DNA of 64,000 nt from Actinomyces qiguomingii (GTDB lineage Bacteria; Actinomycetota; Actinomycetes; Actinomycetales; Actinomycetaceae), in assembly GCF_004102025.1 (NCBI RefSeq), contig NZ_CP025228.1, positions 2,108,001-2,172,000 of the forward strand, given 5' to 3'. Both the position numbers and the translations under genes were made by a program. This document shows, one piece after another, positions 28,017 through 37,051 of the stretch (positions are counted from its first letter, which is position 1; every line of letters starts with the position of its first letter). A model generated the notes under the pieces. It worked only from the letters and a program-made list of their open reading frames with translations, searched no databases and had not been told where the DNA came from.

Positions 28017-28022
28017 ACGATA
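28017..28022 (-). promoter_or_regulatory. Candidate -10 of the thiMED promoter
   Basis: TATCGT on the minus strand lies about 9 nt upstream of the riboswitch P1 helix, placing the transcription start just before the aptamer. The -35 would fall in the preceding terminator stem and is not clear. Confidence 0.35.
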
Positions 28023-28031
28023 GCAAGCAGA

Positions 28032-28067
28032 CGGCCGCCCCGGAACCGGTGAGTTCCGGGGCGGCCG
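28032..28067 (-). terminator. Strong terminator hairpin of the sigma factor gene
   Basis: CGGCCGCCCCGGAAC (28032-28046) and its exact complement GTTCCGGGGCGGCCG (28053-28067) form a 15-bp stem with a 6-nt loop, 47 nt beyond the sigma factor stop codon. The T run is short. Confidence 0.75.
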
Positions 28068-28114
28068 GGCCGTACACGGGTCGGGCGGCGCGCCTGCGGC
28101 CCGACCATGATTCG

Positions 28115-29782
28115 TCAGTCGTCCAGATAGTCGCGCAGCACCTGGGAACGGCTGGGGTGGCGCAGCTTGCTCATGGTCTTGGACTCTATCTGCCTTATAC
28201 GCTCGCGGGTCACCCCGTAGACCTTGCCGATCTCGTCCAGGGTCTTGGGCTGACCGTCGGTCAAGCCGAAGCGCATGGAGACCACGCCCGCCTCACGCTC
28301 GGACAGGGTGTCCAGCACCGCGTGCAGCTGCTCCTGCAGCAGGGTGAAGGACACGGCGTCGGCGGGTACGACCGCCTCGGAGTCCTCGATCAGGTCACCG
28401 AACTCGCTGTCGCCGTCCTCACCGAGCGGGGTATGCAGGGAGATGGGCTCGCGCCCGTACTTCTGCACCTCCACGACCTTCTCCGGCGTCATGTCCAGCT
28501 CGACGGCCAGCTCCTCCGGGGTGGGCTCGCGGCCCAGGTCCTGCAACATCTGCCGCTGGACGCGGGCGAGCTTGTTAATGACTTCCACCATGTGGACGGG
28601 GATGCGGATGGTGCGCGCCTGGTCCGCCATGGCACGGGTGATGGCCTGGCGGATCCACCAGGTGGCGTAGGTGGAGAACTTGTAGCCCTTGGTGTAGTCG
28701 AACTTCTCCACCGCGCGGATCAGACCCAGGTTGCCCTCCTGGATCAGGTCCAGGAACAGCATGCCGCGGCCGGTGTAGCGCTTGGCTAGGGAGACCACCA
28801 GACGCAGGTTGGCCTCCAGCAGGTGGTTCTTGGCGCGTTGGCCGTCCTGAGCCACCCAGTGCAGCTCACGACGGTACTTGGCCTCCATGTCGTTGCCCTC
28901 GGTTGCCAGCAGGTGCTCGGCATACAGGCCCGCCTCAATGCGCTTGGCGAGCTCGACCTCCTGCGCGGCGTTGAGGAGAGCCACCTTGCCGATCTGCTTG
29001 AGATAGTCCTTGACCGGATCCGCGGTGGCGCCAGCAGTGACGACCTTCTGGGCGGGCTCATCGCCCTCGTCGGAGTCGGATACCGTGAAGGAGCCGTCCT
29101 TGCTCTTATCCCCCTTGGACTTCTTCGCCTTCTTGTTGGCAGCCCTCTCCGCCTCTTCACGCCGGATGCGGTCCAGCTCGCCGGTCAGGGCGGCAATGGA
29201 GGGGTTCATCTTGATGCCCTTGATGACCCAACCGCGGAAGATGTAACCGTTGTAGGTGAGGAACTCGCGGGCGACAACCGGTTCCTCTTCACCGGGGATG
29301 ACGAAGCGGGGCACCGGACCGTGCCCGTACGGGGCCAGGGTGATGGGGTCCTCCAGGGTGCCGTCCCCGCAGATCTCCAGGCCCTCGATGACGGTACGGC
29401 TGCGCACGAAGAGCGTGGCGCCGGGTGCAAGCCGTACGTTCTTCAGCGCGGCGGGCGTGTTGAAGGGGTGACGCTTGGTGCCATCACCGTTGTCCTCCAA
29501 CAGCACATCCAGGTAGTAGTCGCGCAGCTCCGGAGCGGGCGCTTCCTGCGCCTCCTGAGCGTCCGCGGCTTCGGCGGTGTGCGTGTCGTCTTCCGGCCTG
29601 TCGTCTTCCGGCGTGTCGTCCACGTCCTCGGCGTCGGCCGCGTCGGCGTCGAAATCGGTGTCGATGTCATCGACCTCGAGGTCGGTGTCCTGCTCGACCT
29701 CTAGGGGCTCATCGATGTCGTCAGCGAATTCGGCACGCTCCCGCATGTGAGTGGGAGTAGGAGCAACTGTGGAAGTAGCCAC
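28115..29782 (-). CDS. sigA: Primary sigma factor with an unusual N-terminal region
   Basis: This ~555-aa housekeeping sigma factor recruits RNA polymerase to promoters. Region 1.2 is [20 protein letters not shown] (about 254-273). Regions 2 ([37 protein letters not shown]), 3 and 4 ([19 protein letters not shown]) are intact. The GTG at 29780-29782 follows AAAGGAAA, so I start there. Residues 15-80 are very acidic. Residues about 89-170 contain [20 protein letters not shown], then [37 protein letters not shown] and HGPVPRFV, which read like the start of a secreted parallel beta-helix protein, not like any standard sigma region. A Lys-rich linker (about 216-230) follows. Confidence 0.95.
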   Translation of the reverse strand: MATSTVAPTPTHMRERAEFADDIDEPLEVEQDTDLEVDDIDTDFDADAADAEDVDDTPEDDRPEDDTHTAEAADAQEAQEAPAPELRDYYLDVLLEDNGDGTKRHPFNTPAALKNVRLAPGATLFVRSRTVIEGLEICGDGTLEDPITLAPYGHGPVPRFVIPGEEEPVVAREFLTYNGYIFRGWVIKGIKMNPSIAALTGELDRIRREEAERAANKKAKKSKGDKSKDGSFTVSDSDEGDEPAQKVVTAGATADPVKDYLKQIGKVALLNAAQEVELAKRIEAGLYAEHLLATEGNDMEAKYRRELHWVAQDGQRAKNHLLEANLRLVVSLAKRYTGRGMLFLDLIQEGNLGLIRAVEKFDYTKGYKFSTYATWWIRQAITRAMADQARTIRIPVHMVEVINKLARVQRQMLQDLGREPTPEELAVELDMTPEKVVEVQKYGREPISLHTPLGEDGDSEFGDLIEDSEAVVPADAVSFTLLQEQLHAVLDTLSEREAGVVSMRFGLTDGQPKTLDEIGKVYGVTRERIRQIESKTMSKLRHPSRSQVLRDYLDD

Positions 29783-29978
29783 GGATTTCCTTTCGCGGAG
29801 CAGACGGTTCGGCTGGAGGAGCGCACAGAGCCGGGACAAGTCTACGCGAACCCGTAAAGGGCCCGTCCACGCGCGGCACACCGTCGCGGACCAACGAGGG
29901 CTTCAAACCCAACTCGACACAGCCACCAACGGCAGCAACAACGATGCACGCGCCCGGTGTATTCCCGAGGCATTCATC

Positions 29979-29990
29979 TAGCCTGGGCTC
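29979..29990 (+). promoter_or_regulatory. Leaderless promoter of the polyprenyl synthetase gene
   Basis: TAGCCT (29979-29984) is followed by 6 nt and the ATG at 29991. No ribosome binding site is present. Confidence 0.5.
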
Positions 29991-31130
29991 ATGACCGAGG
30001 TTGACACCCTACTGCCGCTGGTGCGCGACGTCGTCGATACTCGCCTGGATCGGGTTCTGACGCGGATGCGTTCGCAGTGGCACGACCGGCGCGCACAGAC
30101 CGATGCTCTCCTTGACGCCGCCACCGAACTTCTGTCCGGAGGCAAACGCATGCGGGCCGCATTGGGGGCGGTGGGGCTGACGCTGCCCGACGGCGGCGAT
30201 GCCCCCGCCGAGGTACTGGGCGGTCCCACTGCGGCGAGACTGGGCGCCGCCCTGGAGCTTTATCAGGCGAGTGCGCTCGTCCATGACGACGTGATCGATG
30301 CCGCCGATACCCGCCGCGGCCGGCCCGCGGCACACCGGCGGTACGCGGCCCGCCACCAGCAGTCCGGCTGGCACGGTTCGGCACAGGCCTACGGCATGAG
30401 CGCCGCGATACTGCTGGGGGATCTGCTGATGTCGGCCGCTGCCGCGGAGATGGGCGCCGCAGTCCGGGATGTGGACGGTCAGGCCGCCCGCAACGCCCGG
30501 GACGCCTTCGACGCCATGACGGCAGAGGTTGCCGTCGGTCAGTTCCTTGATGTTCACCATGAGGTGCTGCCGCTGCCCGACCCCGCCGACCGGCCCGTAC
30601 AGGCGGGTGCCGCCATGCGCTCATCCGCGCTGGAGGTGGTAAGGCACAAGTCGGCCCGGTATTCGGTTATGTATCCACTGCTGATCGGTGCCCTGCTTGC
30701 GGGTGCGCCCCCGCAAGGCGAGTTGCTTGCCGCGCTGGAGGTGTTCGGTGAGCAGGTCGGAGTCGCCTTCCAGCTGCGCGACGACGCACTCGGAGTGTTC
30801 GGGGACCCCGAGCTGACCGGCAAGCCCGCAGGTGACGATCTGCGCGAGGGCAAACGCACCGTGTTGGTCGCCCTGGCCTGGCAACGCTGTAACGACAAGG
30901 GCCGAAGGCTGCTGACCGAGGTGCTGACCGGTTGTGCGGGCGCCGCTGAAGTCGAGCGAGCCGCCCGGGTCATACGCGACTGTGGAGCCCTGCACGCCTT
31001 GGAGGAGGAGATCTCCGCGCACACCGCCACCGGCCTGGCTGCGCTAGACGCCCTCCCTGATGCCCTCAGCCCTGGCGCACGTGAGACCTTGCACGACCTG
31101 ACGAAGGTGTTGACCGCCCGCCAAAACTGA
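29991..31130 (+). CDS. Polyprenyl (geranylgeranyl-type) diphosphate synthase
   Basis: This 379-aa trans-isoprenyl synthase builds allylic diphosphates for carriers or quinones. The first Asp-rich motif is LVHDDVIDAADTRRG (DDxxD) and the second is FQLRDDALGVFGD, followed by KPAGDDLREGKRTVL; GGKRMR near the N-terminus binds the diphosphate. Chain length cannot be read from sequence with certainty. It is followed by a PASTA kinase and convergent aroG, an arrangement resembling the mycobacterial idsA2-pknL-aroG region. The start is leaderless. Confidence 0.93.
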   Translation: MTEVDTLLPLVRDVVDTRLDRVLTRMRSQWHDRRAQTDALLDAATELLSGGKRMRAALGAVGLTLPDGGDAPAEVLGGPTAARLGAALELYQASALVHDDVIDAADTRRGRPAAHRRYAARHQQSGWHGSAQAYGMSAAILLGDLLMSAAAAEMGAAVRDVDGQAARNARDAFDAMTAEVAVGQFLDVHHEVLPLPDPADRPVQAGAAMRSSALEVVRHKSARYSVMYPLLIGALLAGAPPQGELLAALEVFGEQVGVAFQLRDDALGVFGDPELTGKPAGDDLREGKRTVLVALAWQRCNDKGRRLLTEVLTGCAGAAEVERAARVIRDCGALHALEEEISAHTATGLAALDALPDALSPGARETLHDLTKVLTARQN

Positions 31131-31226
31131 TTGGGTGTGCCGGCACGGTGCCGGTCCAACCCGGTCCGGGGCCCGGCGCCCGGAGGTGTGCTGCGCTGCG
31201 TACCAACAGGTGCCTGCATTGCCCCG

Positions 31227-31239
31227 TACACTCGGCACC
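31227..31239 (+). promoter_or_regulatory. Leaderless promoter of the Ser/Thr kinase gene
   Basis: TACACT (31227-31232) is followed by 7 nt and a GTG at 31240 that starts the conserved kinase N-terminus. No ribosome binding site is visible. Confidence 0.45.
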
Positions 31240-33288
31240 GTGACCAAGGATCCTCTCATCGGCCGCCTGGTCGACGCTCGTTATGAGATCGTCGACCGCG
31301 TCGCCCGTGGGGGCATGGCCACCGTCTACCGGGCGCACGATCGCCGCCTGGACCGCCTGGTGGCGCTTAAGCTCATGCACCCCCACCTGGCCGACTCCCC
31401 CGACTTCGTGGCCCGCTTCCGCCGCGAGGCCCGGGCGGCGGCGCGACTGTCGAATCCCGGAGTCGTATCCGTGTACGACCAGGGCAGTCTCGACGGCGTC
31501 GCCTATCTGGTGATGGAGTTGGTCGAAGGCCCCAATCTGCGTGACCTGATAACCGCCGGGCCCTTGACCGTGCGGGAGGCGCTCGGTCTGACCGCGCAGG
31601 TGCTGCGCCCCCTCGGTGCCGCGCACCGGGCGGATCTGGTCCATCGCGACATCAAGCCGGAAAACGTACTGCTTCCCGCCGACGGCTCGGTCGCCAAGGT
31701 CGCCGACTTCGGGCTGGCCCGCGCCGTAACCGAGGTCGCCCAGACAACCACCGGGAACGTGCTGGGCACGGTCGCTTACCTGGCGCCCGAGCTGATCACC
31801 ACCGGCTCCTCCGCCCCCTGCGCCGATGTGTACTCCGTCGGCGTGATCCTGTACGAGTTGCTCACCGGGGTGCAGCCATTCGCTGCGGATACGCCCATAC
31901 AGATCGCCTTCCGTAACGTGCACGAGGACATCCCTGCCCCTTCACTGCGACTGCCGGATCTGTCAGAACGGGTCGATGAGCTTGTGTCGGTGATGACGAG
32001 CCGTGACCCGCACTCCCGTCTAGCCGATGCCGATACCGCGCTGACTCGCCTGCGGGAGGTCGTATCGGCCCTGACCGATGCCGAACTTTCCGTCAAGCGC
32101 GGGGGCGCCACCGGTTCGGTGCGCACGCAGGAGGTACTGGCGGCCAACGCGGAAGCCGCCCGCACCGCCATGGCCTCCACGGACGGGGAGCAGGTCGAGG
32201 ACGACGGCGCTCAGCTTCCTGCCGACGCCGCCACACCCGGCGCCGGGTTGCGCACGGTGTCGTTGCCAATTGGTTCTATCGCCCCGGATGAGGCCACTCG
32301 GGGGCGGGACGGCAGTACACGCGCCCTGGAGCGGTCGGCGCTGTCCCGCGAGGAGGACGAGCGTGCCACGCAGAAGGTCTCCCGCTCCCCCGTGGGCGGG
32401 ACGGGCCGACGCGCGCTGATCGCCGCGGGCCTGCTGCTGGCCGCCGGGAGCGCAGGTGCCTGGTACTTCGCCCTGGGCCCAGGACACACCGTGCCGGTGC
32501 CGCAGATTGTCGGAATGACCGCCGCCGAAGCGCAGGCGGCGGTTGAGGCCGTGGGACTGGTGTGGGGCGCTCCCACACGCGTCTACTCCGACACTGTGCC
32601 CGCCGATTCGGTGATCTCCTGCTCCCCGGCCGCTGACGCCCGCGTGCATCCGGGTGAGGCGGTAACACCGGTGATTTCTCGGGGCATTGAGCGCAAGAAG
32701 GTGCCCGACGTCGTCGGCGTCACCGAGGAGGACGCCGCCACCGCCATAACGGAAGCGGGGCTGTCGCTCGGCGCCGTCACCAAGACCTACTCCGATTCCT
32801 TCGCCTCCGGAATGGTCATCTCCTCCGACCCGCGGGCGGGCACCACGGTGGATCACTCCACCGCCGTGGCGATCGTGGTGTCCTTGGGGCGCCAGCCCGC
32901 GACCATCCCGGACGTGACCGGCATGAGTGTGGCGGATGCGACCACCACCTTGGAAGCGGCCGGGCTGACGCTCGGCACCCAGTCGGAGTCCTATTCGGAT
33001 ACCGTCGCCTCCGGCCTGATCATCTCCTCGTCCCCCTCCTCCGGTGATAGTGGCTACTACCATGGTGACGCGGTGGACGTAACCGTGTCCAAGGGTCCGC
33101 AGATGGTTACTGTGCCCGATGTGTCCGGGATGAGTGAGGAAGATGCCATTGCGACCCTGGAGGAGGCCGGGCTGGACACCAGGGTGTCCCGGATCATGGG
33201 AGGCCTTTTCGGCACCGTTCACTCCACCGACCCTGCGGCCGGTGAAAGAGTGCGCAAGGGCTCCAGGGTGACCTTGAACGTGGTCTGA
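31240..33288 (+). CDS. PASTA-domain Ser/Thr protein kinase (PknL/PknB-like)
   Basis: This 682-aa membrane kinase has a kinase domain at about residues 10-275 (VARGGMATVYRAHD, ALKLM, HRDIKPENVLL, ADFGLARAV), a juxtamembrane region of about 120 residues, one membrane helix (RRALIAAGLLLAAGSAGAWYFA, about 410-430) and four extracellular PASTA repeats (VPVPQIVGMTAAEAQ; KVPDVVGVTEEDA; TIPDVTGMSVADA; TVPDVSGMSEEDA). PASTA domains bind peptidoglycan fragments, so it likely senses cell-wall state. The frame opens 35 codons upstream, but GTG at 31240 begins the conserved part and has a leaderless promoter. Its place next to polyprenyl synthetase and aroG resembles pknL. Confidence 0.93.
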   Translation: MTKDPLIGRLVDARYEIVDRVARGGMATVYRAHDRRLDRLVALKLMHPHLADSPDFVARFRREARAAARLSNPGVVSVYDQGSLDGVAYLVMELVEGPNLRDLITAGPLTVREALGLTAQVLRPLGAAHRADLVHRDIKPENVLLPADGSVAKVADFGLARAVTEVAQTTTGNVLGTVAYLAPELITTGSSAPCADVYSVGVILYELLTGVQPFAADTPIQIAFRNVHEDIPAPSLRLPDLSERVDELVSVMTSRDPHSRLADADTALTRLREVVSALTDAELSVKRGGATGSVRTQEVLAANAEAARTAMASTDGEQVEDDGAQLPADAATPGAGLRTVSLPIGSIAPDEATRGRDGSTRALERSALSREEDERATQKVSRSPVGGTGRRALIAAGLLLAAGSAGAWYFALGPGHTVPVPQIVGMTAAEAQAAVEAVGLVWGAPTRVYSDTVPADSVISCSPAADARVHPGEAVTPVISRGIERKKVPDVVGVTEEDAATAITEAGLSLGAVTKTYSDSFASGMVISSDPRAGTTVDHSTAVAIVVSLGRQPATIPDVTGMSVADATTTLEAAGLTLGTQSESYSDTVASGLIISSSPSSGDSGYYHGDAVDVTVSKGPQMVTVPDVSGMSEEDAIATLEEAGLDTRVSRIMGGLFGTVHSTDPAAGERVRKGSRVTLNVV

Positions 33289-33327
33289 GCCTCGGCCTTG
33301 ACTACCGTTGCTCCACGCCCGCAGCGC

Positions 33328-34671
33328 TCAGTCGCGCAGCATCTCCGCTACCTCGAAGGCCATCTCCAGGGACTGCTGGTGGTTCAGCCGCGGGTCCACG
33401 AGGGTCTCATAGCGGCGGGCCAGGGCGGCCTCGTCGATATGCTCACCGCCGCCGAGAACCTCGGTGACGTCGTCTCCGGTCAGTTCCACGTGGATGCCGG
33501 CGGGCACCGTGCCCAGGCGGCGGTGCACCTCGAAGAACCCCCGGACCTCCTCCATCACCGTGTCGAAGCGGCGGGTCTTGTAGCCGTTGTCCGAGGTGAT
33601 GGTGTTGCCGTGCATGGGGTCGGTGATCCAGGTGACCGGTCGCCCGTCCGCCTGCACGATCTCCACCAGGGGCGGCAGCACGTCCCGAATACGGTCCGCG
33701 CCCATGCGGGTGATGAGGCTGAGTCGGCCCGGATCGCCAGTGGGATTGAGATGGTCTATCAGAGCCAGGAGTTCATCGCGGGTGGTTGTCGGGCCGATCT
33801 TGACCCCGACCGGGTTGTGAACTCCGGCGAGCAGGGCCACATGGGCATCATCGACTCCGCGGGTGCGTTCCCCCACCCACAGGAAGTGGGCGGAAGTGTC
33901 ATACAGGCGGCCGGAGCGGGAGTCCTCACGCGTCATGGCGTCCTCGTACTCCAGCAGGAGTGCCTCGTGGGCGGCGTAGAAGTCGACCTGTCGCAGGGCC
34001 TCGAAGTCGACGCCGGCGGCCTCCATGAAACGCATGGCGCGGTCGATCTCCTCGGCGAAGGATTCGAAGCGCTTATAGGCGGGGTTAGCCGTGAAGCCGC
34101 GATTCCAGGAGTGGACCTCACGCAGGTCCGCATAACCGCCCATGGTGAATGAGCGGATTAGGTTCAGGGTGGTTCCGGCACGCAGGTAGGCGTCCACCAT
34201 GCGCTGTGGGTCGGGCACGCGCGCCTCCGGGGTGAAGGCGTGGTCATTGACCGAGTCCCCGCGGTAGGAGGGCAGGGTCACGCCGTCGCGAGTCTCGGTG
34301 TCGCAGCTGCGCGGCTTGGCGTACTGGCCGGCCATTCGGCCGATCTTGACCACCGGCGTGGAGGCGGCATAGGTCAACACGGCCGCCATCTGCAAGATGG
34401 TCTGCAGCTTCAGGCGGATATTGATGGCGGTGTTGTCGTGGAACGACTCCGCGCAGTCCCCGCCCATGAGTACGAAGGCGCGTCCCTGGGAGGCCCACAC
34501 CATTTTCTCACGCAAGGAGTCGACCTCGCCCGCGAATACCAGCGGGGGGCGGGTGCGCAGGTCCGCCGCGGCGTCGGCGAGCGCCTGGGGGTCCGGGTAA
34601 CGGGGCTGCTGGGCGGCGTAGTGCTGCCGCCAGTCGGACGCTCCGCCGGGAACGTGGAGCTCGTTCATCAT
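33328..34671 (-). CDS. aroG: Class II 3-deoxy-7-phosphoheptulonate synthase
   Basis: This 447-aa class II DAHP synthase catalyses the first step of the shikimate pathway from PEP and erythrose-4-phosphate. Family marks are DWRQHYAAQQPRYPD, FVLMGGDCAESF, KIGRMAGQYAKPRS and HFLWVGERTRGVDDAHV, with metal ligands in the GDCAES and later DPMHGNT segments. The long upstream frame is not coding: the ATG at 34669-34671 sits 6 nt after TATGCT, a leaderless start, and gives the normal length. It is convergent with the kinase gene. Confidence 0.96.
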   Translation of the reverse strand: MMNELHVPGGASDWRQHYAAQQPRYPDPQALADAAADLRTRPPLVFAGEVDSLREKMVWASQGRAFVLMGGDCAESFHDNTAINIRLKLQTILQMAAVLTYAASTPVVKIGRMAGQYAKPRSCDTETRDGVTLPSYRGDSVNDHAFTPEARVPDPQRMVDAYLRAGTTLNLIRSFTMGGYADLREVHSWNRGFTANPAYKRFESFAEEIDRAMRFMEAAGVDFEALRQVDFYAAHEALLLEYEDAMTREDSRSGRLYDTSAHFLWVGERTRGVDDAHVALLAGVHNPVGVKIGPTTTRDELLALIDHLNPTGDPGRLSLITRMGADRIRDVLPPLVEIVQADGRPVTWITDPMHGNTITSDNGYKTRRFDTVMEEVRGFFEVHRRLGTVPAGIHVELTGDDVTEVLGGGEHIDEAALARRYETLVDPRLNHQQSLEMAFEVAEMLRD

Positions 34672-34683
34672 GGCGCCAGCATA
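34669..34683 (-). promoter_or_regulatory. Leaderless promoter of aroG
   Basis: TATGCT on the minus strand (34678-34683) is followed by 6 nt and the ATG at 34671. No ribosome binding site is present. Confidence 0.5.
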
Positions 34684-34842
34684 GGTGAGCTCGGCGGGGC
34701 GGTGGGCGGTGCGCCGAAACGTGGGACGTGGGACACGGGCATGTTCGGCCCGAGCGGACGGCTGGACGCTCACTCGGGCTGGCAGGGCTAGAGACGACCG
34801 CGGAAAGGGACAGCGCAGTGAACACCAAACAGTGTGCACCAA

Positions 34843-34888
34843 GACGGGCCGGCCTGGACGCGATCATTCGCCTCCATGCCGGCCCGTC
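34843..34888 (-). terminator. Terminator hairpin of pfp
   Basis: GACGGGCCGGC (34843-34853) and GCCGGCCCGTC (34878-34888) form a perfect 11-bp stem with a 24-nt loop, 22 nt past the phosphofructokinase stop codon. Confidence 0.55.
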
Positions 34889-34909
34889 CATATGGCGATG
34901 GGTCCGTGC

Positions 34910-36142
34910 TCAGGCCTCGCCGTCAGTGGTGGCGGCGGGCTCGAGGCTCTGGCCGAGCTCGGCCATCAGGTCCACGAACCACTGCTGGGTGATGTCGAAG
35001 GGCTTGCCACCGGCGATGCGGTCGAAGGCGATGGCGCCGAGTCGGTCACCGTTTTCCTCATCCTGGCCGATCACGCCGGGCTCGCCACGCAGGGCGCAGT
35101 CGACTGCGAGGTCGCACATCTGCTTGATCAGAGCCAGGTCCTCCTCATTGGCCGCGGCGGCGCGCGAGTAGTAGCCGGACTTCTGCACCATGACCTTCTC
35201 GGCGCCGATCAGGTCGGCGAACTGGCGAGCGAACCACTGGCCGGGGTTGATGGTGTCGAGCTTTACGTGGCCGAAGGGGTCCCGCTGGACCTCCTCACCC
35301 TTGGCCTCCATCTCCGCAATGATCTCAGGGACGCCGGCTCCCTCGGACAAGAAGATGTTGACATTGCCCTGCTCATCCATGATGGCCTTCAGACGCTCAG
35401 CCTCGGCGGCGATGTCCAGCTTGGCCTCGGGCACGAACACGGCGTGCACGTCCCAGCGCTCCTTGGCCAAACCCAGCGAGGGGGCCCACTGGCGGTCCTT
35501 GAGCAGCTCGTGGTAGCGGCGGGCGGTCTCGGCGGTGAGGTAACCGCAGTTGCGGCCCATGCACTCGTGGACGATCAGCATGCGCGGGTTGGAGCGGTGC
35601 TCGCCGATCACGTTAAGAGCGAAGCCGGCGCCCTGCTCGGCAGCCGTCCAGGCACCCAGTGACTGGCGGATCGGGACGACATCATTGTCGATGGTCTTGG
35701 GCAGGCCGACTACGGTGAGGTCGTAGTCGTGCTCGTGCAGGTAGGCGGCCAGGTCGGCGGCGGTGGTGTTGGTGTCGTCACCGCCGATGGTGTGCAGCAC
35801 GTCGACGCCGTCTTCGCGCAGGCGCTCGGCGGCGAAGGCGAGCGGGTCGACACCCTCCTTGACCAGGCCGCGCTCTACCAGGTTCTTGGCGTTGGTGAGC
35901 TTGACGCGGGAGTTGCCGATCGGGGAGCCGCCGTACTGGCGCAGCACGCCCGCGTTCTTGCGGCCCTCGTCGTCGATGACGACGTAGTTACCGGTGAGCA
36001 GGCCGTGGTAGCCGTACTGGTAGGCGATGATCTCAACCTCGGGGGCGACCTCGGTGTAGCGCTCGATGAGGTCGCCGACGGCGGCAGACAGGCAGGGGGC
36101 GAAGCCGCCCGCGGTGAGGAGGGCGACGCGACGGATCGACAT
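34910..36142 (-). CDS. pfp: Pyrophosphate-dependent 6-phosphofructokinase
   Basis: This 410-aa enzyme phosphorylates fructose-6-phosphate and, in the PPi form, acts reversibly in glycolysis. The determinants of PPi use are visible: GGDDTNTTAADL (Asp where ATP enzymes have Gly) and GLPKTIDNDV (Lys in PKTIDND). The substrate motif MGRNCGYLTAETARRY is typical. The ATG at 36140-36142 follows AAAGG by 6 nt; an upstream extension is open but unsupported. It is monocistronic, with a terminator at 34843-34888. Confidence 0.94.
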   Translation of the reverse strand: MSIRRVALLTAGGFAPCLSAAVGDLIERYTEVAPEVEIIAYQYGYHGLLTGNYVVIDDEGRKNAGVLRQYGGSPIGNSRVKLTNAKNLVERGLVKEGVDPLAFAAERLREDGVDVLHTIGGDDTNTTAADLAAYLHEHDYDLTVVGLPKTIDNDVVPIRQSLGAWTAAEQGAGFALNVIGEHRSNPRMLIVHECMGRNCGYLTAETARRYHELLKDRQWAPSLGLAKERWDVHAVFVPEAKLDIAAEAERLKAIMDEQGNVNIFLSEGAGVPEIIAEMEAKGEEVQRDPFGHVKLDTINPGQWFARQFADLIGAEKVMVQKSGYYSRAAAANEEDLALIKQMCDLAVDCALRGEPGVIGQDEENGDRLGAIAFDRIAGGKPFDITQQWFVDLMAELGQSLEPAATTDGEA

Positions 36143-36344
36143 CGGAAACCTTTCGTAGGTAGTGGGGCTTGTCGCAGCCATCCTACCGGGACGCCCCCGC
36201 TGTGCAGACAGATTCACCCCAACCCCGAATTCTCCCGAGACCGGCACTCGTTACGCACCGAGACCGGTGGAAGTGACGTGCCGGAACCGGCCAAGGCCGG
36301 TCGGACCGCCGCCTTGACGTCCCATTCGGCGATCACGCCCGCGT

Positions 36345-36356
36345 TATCATGGATGC
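36345..36356 (+). promoter_or_regulatory. Leaderless promoter of the HTH-nucleotidyltransferase gene
   Basis: TATCAT (36345-36350) is followed by 6 nt and a GTG start at 36357. Confidence 0.45.
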
Positions 36357-36812
36357 GTGACACAGCGCACCGAACGTGACTGGATCCGCTTCCGTCGCCA
36401 CGCGGCGGGGCTGAGCCAACGCGAACTCGCGGACCGCACCGGTGTCAGCCAACCACTCATTGCCGCCATCGAGTCCGGCGCGCGCCGTCCGTCCGCTGAC
36501 ACGCAGGAGCGGCTGCGAAAGGCGTTACAGGTGCGCCCCTCAGTTCTGCTGCGCGCTGCGCGCAAAGAGGTCATCGCGTTGGCCGGTTCGCATGGATGCG
36601 AGGTTATCGACGCGTACGGCTCCGTAGCCAGCGGCGAGGATCGCCCCGAATCCGACATCGACTTGCTGGTCCGCTTTCCAGCAGGTGCGGACATCCTCGA
36701 CCTGTTGGAGCTTCAGGAGGAGTTGTCGAATCTACTGACGGTGTCCGTCGACGTGGTCTTGGCCAGTAGCGGCTCAGTCACAACATCCGGGGCTTCCCTG
36801 GAGTCGGTATGA
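36357..36812 (+). CDS. XRE-HTH fused to a minimal nucleotidyltransferase (MntA-type antitoxin)
   Basis: This 151-aa protein has an N-terminal XRE helix-turn-helix (FRRHAAGLSQRELADRTGVS, residues ~12-60) and a C-terminal minimal nucleotidyltransferase with DAYGSVASGEDRPESDIDLLV, the GS-N10-DxD motif of MNT proteins. In MntA/HepT systems the nucleotidyltransferase neutralises the HEPN RNase by adding AMP groups. Here the HTH probably adds autoregulation. It overlaps by 4 nt (ATGA) with the next reading frame, a HEPN-like remnant, as expected for an antitoxin-toxin pair. The motif looks intact while the toxin does not. Confidence 0.82.
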   Translation: MTQRTERDWIRFRRHAAGLSQRELADRTGVSQPLIAAIESGARRPSADTQERLRKALQVRPSVLLRAARKEVIALAGSHGCEVIDAYGSVASGEDRPESDIDLLVRFPAGADILDLLELQEELSNLLTVSVDVVLASSGSVTTSGASLESV

Positions 36813-36970
36813 ATATGAGTACTACGCCATCACCCGCAGGCCGGGTGGAACGGCGGCTCGCGGATCTGAGACGCTTAGGAGCCGGGGCCGCCTTCATCGG
36901 AAACCACGGCTTCGACGCCTACGCGTCAGACTCGATGGGCAGACTCGACGGACGAGGCGCTGCTGCGTAA
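36809..36970 (+). pseudogene. Truncated HEPN (HepT-like) toxin remnant
   Basis: A 53-codon frame begins at the ATG overlapping the antitoxin stop and reads RVERRLADLRRLGAGAAFIG, then GFDAYASDSMGRLDG, resembling the first two helices of HEPN proteins, where a short stretch like DAYGSDSL is common. It then ends at TAA. The catalytic Rx4-6H motif of HEPN RNases is missing, so the toxin is inactive. I interpret it as decayed. Confidence 0.5.
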
Positions 36971-37051
36971 GAAGTCCGCATCCCTGGGCTGCTGACCGCA
37001 GTCGGGCTGTAACCGGGTTCGGCGTACTGTCCGGACCCGGCATTTGGTGTG

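Noticed and set aside
32020..33222. 400-codon minus-strand open frame opposite the PASTA region
   Set aside because: It is a periodic shadow of the PASTA repeats on the other strand.
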